Source: Lathyrus oleraceus (Eukaryota > Streptophyta > Magnoliopsida > Fabales > Fabaceae). From it: DNA of 64,000 bases. The notes under the pieces are model-generated. The model was not told the origin of the DNA. It did not search any database and was given only the letters and a program-made list of their open reading frames with translations. The DNA is taken from assembly GCF_024323335.1 (NCBI RefSeq), contig NC_066583.1, positions 366,665,877-366,729,876 of the forward strand, in the 5' to 3' direction. Both the position numbers and the translations under genes were made by a program. Of the stretch, positions 54,920-64,000 are shown piece by piece; within the stretch, counting starts at the first letter, position 1; each line of letters starts with the position of its first letter.

Positions 54920-57900
54920 ATGTCTTATCGATTATTCTTCTGTGCTTCAGCCAAGCTGACTCACTGATACAACACTCGTGCCAATCGACCAAGAATCATG
55001 GAGCACTTAGAGAAAGATAATCGAGAACTAAAGGATGAGATTGCTCGTCTAACTGCTATGATGGAGCCTGTTCTAGTTGCTTAGAATCAGTCTTCTCCAA
55101 CTCCTGTAACTCCTCCTCCTCAGAGGACAGTTATCTCAGAGGTTGCTACCTCAACTGTCCCTATTGCTGCTACTCAGTCCGGTCCAACTATGCCTGCTGA
55201 ATTCCTGTGGGGAATGCCACCGAACTTTGTACCTGAAGGGTTTGCACCCATATTTGCTTGTATGCCGGCATCTAGTCCGGTCATGTATGTGCCGCCTCTA
55301 GTTGTTCATACCTTGCCTCGTGTTGAGGACACCATCTACCATTATGAGTCGTCTGAGGGCCCTGATATTTATGAGAAGATGGATGAGATGAAGGATCAAT
55401 TCCTTGAGCTACGCAAGGAGTTGAAAACATTGAGAGGGAAAGATTTGTTTGGTAAAAGTGATGCTGAACTTTGCTTAGTGCCAAACGTTAAGATCCCGAT
55501 GAAGTTCAAAGTACCCGACTTTGAAAAGTATAAGGGAAATACTTGTCCGCTTAGCCACCTTGTTATGTATGCTAGGAAAATATCAACTCAAACTGATAAT
55601 GATCAGTTATTAATTCACTACTTCCAAGACAGACTGACTGGTGCCGCTTTGAGATGGTACATGGGGCTAGACAGTGCAAGTATTCACACGTTTAATGATT
55701 TAGGTGAAGCCATTATGAAGTAGTATAAGTATAATATGGACATAGTGTCTGATAGAGACAAGCTGAGGTCTATGTCTTAGAAGGACAAAGAGACATTCAA
55801 AGAGTACGCCCAGAGGTGGAGAGAGCCTGCTGCTCAGATTAATCCTCCGTTGGAAGAGAAGGAGATGACCAAGATTTTCCTTAAGACCCTGAGTTCGTTT
55901 TATTTTTAGGAACGAATGATTTCCAGTGCCCCCAATGACTTTCCCGAGATGATAAACATGGGGATGAGGTTAGAGGAAGGAGTTCTAGAAGGACGTTTGT
56001 CTAAAAAAGAGGTGTCATCAAGCAAGAAATATGGAAGCAGTTTCACCAGAAACAAGGAAGGGGAAACCAATGCAGTATCAATAGGGAGGCAGAGGAGACC
56101 TCGTGTCAAAAGAAATCCGCAACCACGTCAGCATCATCATCACGTTTCATCAGTTATTCCAGTATTTTTAAACAATTCAAACAATCAACCAAGGCCAGTT
56201 CAACAACAACGTCAACTACAGCCGCAACAAAGAACCAATAACTACAATACCAACAATAATCAACAACAACAAAGTTTCGAGAGGAAGAATGTCTCTTTTG
56301 ACCCTATTCCTATGTCATACGCCGAACTCTACCCATCTTTGGTCCTCAAGAATCTACTCCAGCAAAGAAATCCGCCTCAAATTCCAGAACCACTTCCATG
56401 GTGGTATAAGCCCAAACTCCGCTGTGCCTTTCATCAAGGAGCTCCCGACCATGATATCGAGAACTGTTACCCATTGAAGTATCAGGTCCAGAAACTAGTG
56501 AAGAGTGGGATGGTGTCCTTTGAGGACCGTGCGCCGAATGTGAAAGCCAATTTATTGCCCTCTCATGGTAATTCCTCTATCAATATGGTAGATGGTTGTC
56601 TAGGAAATTTCCGAGTCTTCGATGTGCGACGTATTCGTCGGTCCTTGGTGGAGATGCATATGACCCTGTGTACCATTAGTGATTGTGAGCACGACCATGA
56701 TGGTTGTGCAATTTGTAGTGTAAACTCTCGTGGGTGTTTGATTGTCAAGATAGATATCTAGAAGTTGATGGATGAGAATGTAATCCAGATTCAACAGTCT
56801 AGAGATATATGTGATGTGATTGTTCCAGTGTTGAAGACCCCTAAGCGAGTAGTAATTCAGTTTGATAGTAGCAGCAACAATAACGTCAACATATCGGTAT
56901 CGCCGTTAGTGATACTTTTAAAGGGCCCCGTCCCGTATGCATCTGATAGAGTTGTTCCGTATCGTTATAATGCCACGATGGTGGAGAATGGTCAAGAGGT
57001 TCCGTTGCCCATGACCAATTATGTTGTGAATATTGCAGATATCGCAAAGGTGACCCGTAGAGGTCGTGTTTTCGATCCCGTTTTCCTGAAATAAGTGATT
57101 GAAGAAGTTTCAGTTGGTAAGAAGGTTGATGTACCTGCAGTAAACCCAGTTAGTGCTCTAATTTGTCAATCTGGTGAATCCAGCAGATTGAAGCCTAATG
57201 ATGATGATGAGGTACTACGATTAATCAAGAAAAGTGAATTTAATGTTATGGAGCAGCTGCTCCAAACTCCTTCGAAGATTTTAGTGTTGTCTCTACTAAT
57301 GAATTCTGAAGCACACAGAGAAGCATTGCAAAGAGTGTTGGAGCAATCCTACATTGAGCACGACGTTATTGTGGATCAGTTTGACCACATTGTGGCTAAC
57401 ATGACTTCTTGTAACAATCTGAGTTTTTGTGATGAAGAACTTCCCGAGGAAGGCAGAAATCAGAATCTGGCACTACATGTATCAATGAATTGCAAGGAGG
57501 ATGCATTGTCAAACGTCCTAGTTGATACTGGTTCTTCCCTGAATGTACTTCCAAAATCAACTTTGTCCAGATTATCCTACCAAGGCGCCCCGATGAGATA
57601 CAGTGGCATGATCGTCAAAACATTTGATGGTTCTCGCAAGACTGTTATAGGAGAAGTGGACCTTCCAGTGAAGATAGGTCTGAGTGATTTTCAAATTACT
57701 TTTTAAGTAATGGATATTCACCCGGCCTATAGCTATTTATTGGGAAGGCCATGGATTCATGAGGCTGGAGATGTAACATCTATTCTGCAACAGAAATTGA
57801 AATTTGTGAAGAATGGCAAGCTTGTCATTGTTGGTGGAGAGAAGGCGCTTTTGGTGAGCCATCTTTCGTCCTTCTCATATGTGGAAGCTGAGGAAGAGGT

Positions 57901-58263
57901 AGGAACTCAGTTCCAAGCTCTATATATTGCTGAAGTAAAGAAAATTGGGAAACCCATGTATTCTTTCAAAGACGCGCATAAAATTATTGAAGATGGTAGT
58001 ACAGATCGGTGGGGCCGTATGGTAGAGGTCCCCGAGAATAAGAATAGAGTCGGATTGGGATTCCATCAAGGGCCTTCTAATGCCAAAGCTGAAGAAGTGC
58101 AACCGAGTTTCCGTAACGGAGGGTTCATCCATGGTAATGAACAACACTCAACTGTTGTGATCGAGGGAGATGAAGCTGAAGACTGCGCCAACTTTGTGAC
58201 GCATGGCAATATTTGCAACAATTAGGTTGCTGTAGATGTTCCTGTTACTGTCCATCATTCTAA
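54920..58263 (+). pseudogene. gag-pro: Ogre-A gag-protease, one frame with many stops
   Basis: ATG 54920. The whole region stays in one frame to the intron, broken only by stops: TGA 54965, TAG 55082, 55721, 55778, 55907, 56759, TAA 57092, 57704, TAG 58223. N-terminal coiled coil (MEHLEKDNRELKDEIARL), Gag core (VPDFEKYKGNTCPLS, LTGAALRWYMGLDSAS, KEYAQRWREPAAQI), a Gln/Asn-rich stretch (about 56150-56280), variant knuckle CAFHQGAPDHDIENC (about 56430), and protease VDTGSSLNVLPKS (about 57520). It keeps the ~40-bp Gag segment missing in Ogre-B. Most stops are explained by C-to-T or G-to-A changes. Confidence 0.9.
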
Positions 58264-58516
58264 GTAATTTGCTTTTCCAATATTTTAGAAAAAATATTTC
58301 TCCTATGCGTAAGGGAGAAGTGAACATTGTTGGGTATTTTTCAAGTTATCATCAATAAAATGAAATTCTATTCATCCACATCTATGATGTTTTATTTTTA
58401 CATTTTGCTCTTCTGATATTGGTAATCACAAAAAACATAAATAAATAATTGTCCATCTACATAATATTTGGTCATAATTCATTTCTCTAAAATCAAAATA
58501 TCAAATCGTTATGCAG
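58264..58516 (+). other. Ogre-A intron between protease and RT (253 bp)
   Basis: GT at 58264, AG at 58515-58516 (gttatgcag). Same phase as Ogre-B: AA|G makes Lys, then LVSKPIEYND continues. A TAA follows the donor site in unspliced RNA. Very similar in length and sequence to 43143-43399. Confidence 0.8.
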
Positions 58517-61500
58517 GTTGGTTTCTAAACCCATTGAGTACAATGATCCTACTTCTTCTCGAAACTTTGATTTCCCTATGTTTAAGGTTGAGGAAGAGAT
58601 TGATGAAGAAGTATCTGATGAATTATCTCGTCTACTTGAGCATGGGGAAAAAGCCATTCATCCATTTGAAGAGCAGATTGAGCTAGTCAACTTGGGTTCT
58701 AAAGATGATGTGAAGGAAGTCAAGATTGGGTCTCAATTGTATCTAGAGGCTAAGAAGAAGTTAATTGATCTTCTCTGAGAGTATTCAGATGTGTTTGCTT
58801 GGTCCTATTAAGACATGACTGGTTTGGATTATGAGATTGTGGAGCATAGATTTCCGTTAAAGCCAGAATGCCCGCCAGTCAAGCAAAAGTTGAGGAGGAC
58901 TCATCCTGATATGGAAGTGAAGATCAAAGAAGAAGTGAAAAAGAAGATCGATGTCGGTTTCCTTGTTACCGCTGAGTATCCGCAGTGGGTGGCCAATATT
59001 GTGCCTGTTCTAAAGAAGGATGGAAAAGTCTGTATGTGCGTCGATTATAGAGATTTGAATAAAGCTAGTCCGAAAGATGATTTCCCTCTGCCACACATTG
59101 ATATGTTGGTAGACAATACAGCTAAATTCAAAGTCTTTTCATTTATGGACAGATTTTCCGGTTATAATCAGATCAAAATGGCACCCGAAGATATGGAGAA
59201 GACCACATTCATTACACCTTGGGGAACATTCTGTTATAGAGTGATGCATTTCGATTTAAAGAATGTTGGTGCAACATACCAGAGAGCTATGACCACTCTT
59301 TTTCATGATATGATGCATAAAGAGATCGAAGTCTATGTTGATGATATGATTGCTAAATCCAGTGATGAAGAAGAACATGTCGAGCATTTGTTGAAGTTAT
59401 TCCAGCGTTTGAGGAAGTATAAACTCCGCTTGAATCCCAATAAGTGTACATTTGGTGTTCGTTCTGGTAAGTTGTTGGGCTTTATCATCAATGAGAAAGG
59501 CATTGAAGTTGATCCCGCCAAGGTCAAAGACATACAAGAGATGCCTGCACCCAAAATAGAGAAGCAAGTCAGAGGTTTTATCGGCCGCTTGAATTATATC
59601 TCAAGATTCATATCGCATATGACTGCCACGTGTGCGCCTATATTCATGCTTCTTCGGAAAGATCAGTCTTGTGATTGGGCCAAAGAAAGATTTCGATAGT
59701 ATCAAAGAATATCTGATTGGGCCAAAGAAAGCTTTCGATAGTATCAAAGAATATCTGCTTGAGCCTCTGATTCTGTCTCTACCTGTTGAAGGAAGACCCT
59801 TGATCATGTATTTGACTGTGCTCGATGAAAGTATGGGTTGTGTTCTTGGTCAGCAAGACGAGTCTGGAAAGAGAGAATATGCTATTTACTACCTCAGTAA
59901 GAAGTTCATCGACTGTTAGACTCGGTATTCTATGCTAGAAAAGAATTATTTCGCATTGGCTTGGGCTGCTAAGCGTCTGCGCCAGTATATGTTGAATCAT
60001 ACTACTTGGTTGATATCCAAAATGGATCCAATCAAGTACATTTTTGAGAAGCCTATTTTAACTGGGAGGATTGTCCGTTGGCATATGTTGTTATCCGAGT
60101 ATGATATTGAATACTGATCTCAAAAAGCAATTAAAGGTAGTGTCTTGGCTGACCATTTGGCTCACCAACCGATTGAAGACTATCAGTCAGTGCAGTGTGA
60201 TTTTCCCGATGAAGAGATATTGTAGTTGAAAATGAAATATTGTGATGAATTGTTTCTTGAAGAAGGGCCAGAACCTGGTTCCCATTGGGGCATGGTATTT
60301 GATGGAGCTGTTAATCAGTATTGTAATGGCATTATGGCAGTAATTATTACTCCTCAAGGTACACATTTTCTGTTTACAGCTAGATTGACTTTCAAGTGTA
60401 CAAATAATATCACTAGGTATGAAGCTTGCATTATGGGGATTGAAGAGGCCATTGATCTCAGAATCGAGTATTTGGACGTTTATGGAGATTCAACTTTGGT
60501 TGTGAATCAGATCAAAGGTGAATGGGAGACAAATCAACCCGGTCTGATACCATATAGAGATTATGCGAGGAGGATTTCAACTTTCTTTACAAAGGTTGAA
60601 TTTCATCATATCTCTCGAGATGAAAACCGGATGGCAGATGCTCTTGCAACGTTGGCTTCAATGATTATGGTGAAGTTTTGGAATGAAGTTCCCAATCTTA
60701 CTGTGATGCATCTTGATATGACAGCTCATGTGTTTGCTATTGAAAAGGTCAGAGATGAAAAGTAGTGGTATTTTGATATCAAGTGTCTTCTCTAAAGTCA
60801 GATTTACCCGTCTGCGGCATCTTTGAAAGATAAGAAGACTTTGAGGAGATTAGCCGACAACTTCTACCTGAATGGTGATGTGCTTTACAAGAGAAACTTC
60901 GATATGGTTCTGCTCAGGTGCGTAGATAGACACAAAGCAGACTTATTGATGACTCAAGTCCATGAAGGTTCCTTTGGTACTCATTCCAATGGACATACTA
61001 TGGCTAAGAAGATGTTAAGAGCAGGTTACCATTGGCTGACAATGGAATCTGACTGTTGTAAGTTTGTGAAGAAATGCCATAAGTGCCAAATTTATGCAGA
61101 TAAGATTCATGCTCCCCTGACACTGTTAAACATCATTTCCTTTCCAAGGCCCTTCTCCATGTGGGGAATTGATATGATTGGTATGATTAAGCCCAAAGCT
61201 TCGAAAGGACATCGTTTCATTCTGGTGGCTATTGCCTACTTCACAAAGTAGGTTGAAGCGGCATCGTATGCAAATATAACTAAGCAAGTTGTTGTGAGGT
61301 TTATCAAGAATCAGATTATATGTCGGTATGATGTGTCAAGTAAGATCATTACTGATAATGGATCTAACTTGAATAATAATATGGTGGAATCTATTTGCAA
61401 AGACTTAAAGATTGCACATCATAATTCTTCTCCCTACATACCCAAGATGAATGGGGCTGTTGAAGCTGGAAATAAGAACATCAAGAAGATCATTCAGAAA

Positions 61501-62013
61501 ATGGTTGTGATGTACAAGGATTGGCATGAGATGCTCCCATTTGCTTTGCACGGGTACTGTACATCCATCCGCACTTCAACAGGGGCAACCCATTTCTCAC
61601 TTGTTTATGGTATGGAAGTTGTGCTCCCAGTAGAGGTTGAGATCCCATCATTGCGTGTTTTGATGGAAGCCAAGTTGACTGAAGCTGAATGGTGTCAGAC
61701 CAGGTATGACCAGCTGAATTTGATTGAAGAGAAGAGATTGACTGCCATGTGTCATAGTCATTTATATCAGCAGAGAATGAAAAAAGATTTTGATAAGAAG
61801 GTCAGGCCTCGTGTGTTTCGAGAAGGTGACCTTGTGCTCAAGAAGATTCTATCTTTCAAACCAGATTCTAGGGGCAAATGGGCTCATAATTATGAAGGCC
61901 AATATGTTGTAAAGAGAGCCTTTTCAGGCGGTGCTTTGAATCTTACAACTATGGATAGTGAAGAGTTCACTCGTCCTGTGAATGTCGATGCAGTCAAGAA
62001 ATATTTCTCCTAA
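58517..62013 (+). pseudogene. pol: Ogre-A pol (RT, two RNase H, integrase), disrupted
   Basis: Acidic linker, then RT (VCMCVDYRDLNKASPKDDFP, YVDDMIAKSSDEEE at about 59333). Next the RT-linked RNase H (AIYYLSKKF), the second RNase H (FDGAVNQYCNG, YGDSTLVVNQIKGEW, ADALATLASM), then integrase HHCC (THSNGHTMAKK ... CHKCQIY) and DDE (GIDMIG, ITDNGSNL, VEAGNKN). Stops TGA 58776, TAA 58809, TAG 59917, TGA 60115, TAG 60223, TAG 60763, TAA 60793, TAG 61249. A frameshift with a 42-bp tandem duplication lies at 59676-59759. Ends at TAA 62011-62013. Inactive. Confidence 0.9.
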
Positions 62014-62036
62014 AAAATAAAGAAAAGAACGGCTCG

Positions 62037-62184
62037 CTAAGTTGAAAATCTGAAAGGGCGGCTTAGGCAAAAATGAGCGTCTCGGTGGATTGAAAACCCG
62101 AAAGGGCGATCCAGGCAAAAGTTAGAGACACAAAATAGGCAATTTATCCCAATAAATTGAGTACCCCACATCGGGGCAATTTAT
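62037..62184 (+). ncRNA. Tandem hairpin module after Ogre-A pol (candidate structured RNA)
   Basis: (1) CTAAG/CTTAG (62037-62041 with 62062-62066); the inner hairpin is weakened to CT-GAAA-GG. (2) TGGAT/ATCCA (62086-62090 with 62109-62113) enclosing CCC-GAAA-GGG (62097-62106). (3) ATAAATTG/CAATTTAT (62152-62159 with 62177-62184) enclosing CCCC...GGGG. The third stem differs from Ogre-B by a paired G-C to A-T change. Confidence 0.55.
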
Positions 62185-64000
62185 GCAAAAATTAGGGATT
62201 ATGGAAAGTAACTGCATTCGGCTGATCTTCAGTCTTGAAGACATTCTTGAGAACGTCATTTGGTTCTGATTTGTCACTCTCAACCGAAGCCAAGAGCACA
62301 ATGGAGATTGAAGTTGGTAGAATATTTAGTGATCATTGTATTAAATGTAGCCCTTTTCCATGTAAATTACCATTTTTCAACTTTTGTAAAGATCTATGGA
62401 GTCTTGTCATTTACAGACTACCATTCTATTAAATAAAGTTGAGCTTTTTATCCAATTGTTTCTACTCTTATTTATCTTTCAGCCAAATAGATTTAAATTT
62501 TATGATGATCATTTTGAAATTGAATTTAAAATCAAAATCATTTTTCTTAAAATAAAAGAAATTATTTTTAATCAATCAATTTCAGTAAGGAATATCAACA
62601 ACAGTCTGAGAACAGGTGGGTCCCAAAATGCGAAGCATTGTTGGTCTTCCCCAAGCAGTCGGTTCAGCGAGTTTGTTTCCCCAGCTGAGTTTGAGATCGT
62701 TTCCCTAGCCGATTTGTAAGAATTTATTCTCAGCAGTTTTCATAGTTCCAGTGCAAGATTTCATTTCCCCTCATTTCGCCAGCGGATTTCACTCCTAATC
62801 CCCCTTCAGCACTGATTCTTGAGCATTTTTGGTAGTATCCCCTGCGAGGTTGTCTCCCATTTGATATGGTGTTGACCTAAAATTCCCCGCAGAGTTGATG
62901 ATTCAAATCCTCAGTAGATTTGTTCCCTTTCCTCATCCAGGGTCGAACCTCTGAGATGGATGGTTTATATCCATCCCCAACTCTTTTCTCCAGCTAATGC
63001 CTTCATCCTGTCGAGATTAGCCCAGTGTTGTAGCAATGACTCATATCAGTGACATTTGTATCCTTTGTGATTGCTTTGTCAGCATAATCATCATATACAT
63101 ATGCATATATATACATTCATAGATTTCATTGCACTTTGTCAACATAACCATCATATACATATACATTCATAGATTTCATTGCACTTTGATCCTCTGCTAT
63201 GGTGGTATCCTTTCCCCCATGCAAATTTGGTGTGTCTGTCCTTCCTCAATTGTAGAGTATCATCCCCTTAAGCAGAAAGAATTTAGCCTTTCTCATTCCC
63301 CACTGAGTTGTTTCCTCATGGATGATTATTATTTTAGCTTCCTCCCCAGTCGATTATCTGGATAGAACCACTCCCATTGAGTTATATCCTCACCGAGTTG
63401 AGTCTTTGATTGACCGTTTCTTTCTAGCTCTTACCTAGATAGATGCTTTTGGTCCCGTGAGAGTATATTACCCAGTAACTGGTAATAGTCTTCTCGTTTG
63501 CGAGTATCTTACTCTTACCCAATACCCGGTAGAAGTAATCTATTTCCTCTTGTTTTTTTCAGCATATTCGTTTTACGTTTCCTCGGGTAGTCTATCCTTG
63601 ATATGTTCATCTTAACCAAGGACGAATATTCTTTCCTTTTGAGTTTATCCTTGATATGTTCATCCTAACCGATGACGGATATTCTCTTTGTGGTTTTCTA
63701 CCCAGTAAAAAGGTATTTGTAATCCCTATTTTCCACTCCCTATAGGGTTAATCCTTGATATGTTCAGCTTAATTGGTGACTGATTTCCTCCTCTTTGCGG
63801 TCTTCTGCCCAGTAACCGATAGTTATAAAATCCTGCTTCCCCCTTTTGTTGAGTCTATCCTTGATATGCTTATCTTGACCGGTGATGGGTATTCTCTTTT
63901 TTGGTATTCTATCCAGTAACGAATAGATATAATTCCTATTTATCCCCTCTGAGTTTATCCTTGATATGTTCATCTTGACTGGTGACAGATATTCTCTTTT
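62185..64000 (+). other. Ogre-A 3' untranslated region (continues past window)
   Basis: Aligned with 47032 onward of Ogre-B. Contains ttcccca-g phrases (62640-62990), atacatat repeats (63090-63170), and from about 63480 the tandem array. No gene seen. Confidence 0.8.
63480..64000 (+). repeat. Degenerate ~100-bp tandem array in Ogre-A 3' UTR
   Basis: tatccttgatatgttcatc units near 63594, 63646, 63751, 63856 and 63957, alternating with ctacccagtaa... phrases (63469, 63700, 63807, 63911). Same unit as 48400-49330; continues beyond the window. Confidence 0.8.

Larger units (their letters stand above)
10167..64000 (+). mobile_element. Ogre-A: outermost Ogre-type Ty3/gypsy element (3' end outside window)
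   Basis: Pieces in order: 5' LTR 10167-11993 and 19970-22885 (split by Copia-2), PBS 22895-22912, ORF1 23768-24793 and 54214-54644 (split by Ogre-B), gag-pro 54920-58263, intron 58264-58516, pol 58517-62013, and the 3' UTR from 62014 to the window end. The LTR starts TGTAAGACCCC as in Ogre-B. ORF1 before gag, the intron before RT and dual RNase H place it in the Tat/Ogre branch. Many in-frame stops show it is inactive. Confidence 0.92.

Overview
The window is plant nuclear DNA made almost entirely of nested LTR retrotransposons. I found no host gene, tRNA, rRNA or CRISPR array. Very large Ogre-type Ty3/gypsy elements (4.3-4.7 kb LTRs, an extra ORF before gag, an intron between protease and reverse transcriptase, two RNase H domains) together with SIRE/Maximus-type Ty1/copia elements suggest a legume, most likely tribe Fabeae (pea, vetch, Lathyrus). 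The species is inference.

Layout. (1) 1-10008, minus strand: 'Copia-1', a young SIRE-like element truncated by the window edge. It has gag, pol and a long third (env-like) ORF. The visible 593 bp of its 3' LTR differs from the 5' LTR at one position. (2) 10009-10166: an unassigned sliver. (3) 10167-64000, plus strand: 'Ogre-A', the oldest host element, whose 3' LTR lies beyond the window. (4) 11994-19964, minus strand: 'Copia-2', a dead SIRE-like element inside the 5' LTR of Ogre-A (TSD tgaag). (5) 24794-54213, plus strand: 'Ogre-B', inserted in ORF1 of Ogre-A (TSD gtccg). (6) 30093-38089, plus strand: 'Ogre-C', inserted at the start codon of Ogre-B ORF1 (TSD ccatg). The insertion order Ogre-A, then Ogre-B, then Ogre-C follows from the nesting. 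Copia-2 only has to be younger than Ogre-A.

How the parts work. In each Ogre the order is LTR, PBS, ORF1 (unknown function, DUF7745-like), gag-protease, a ~255-bp intron, then RT-RNase H-second RNase H-integrase, a structured and repetitive 3' UTR, PPT and LTR. Splicing would join Gag-Pro to Pol, while unspliced RNA stops at once in the intron. Ogre-A and Ogre-B carry many nonsense codons and some frameshifts. Ogre-C has lost gag, protease and the RT active site but keeps an open RNase H-integrase frame.

Most worth a second look: a tandem hairpin module directly after the pol stop codon in all three Ogres, with compensatory base changes; a palindromic PBS/U5 end replacing the 3' LTR of Ogre-C; a PBS-like copy inside U5; and a plant-gene-like promoter (G-box, TATA, telo-box) in front of the third ORF of Copia-1. 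All alignments were made by eye, and family names are from memory without searches.
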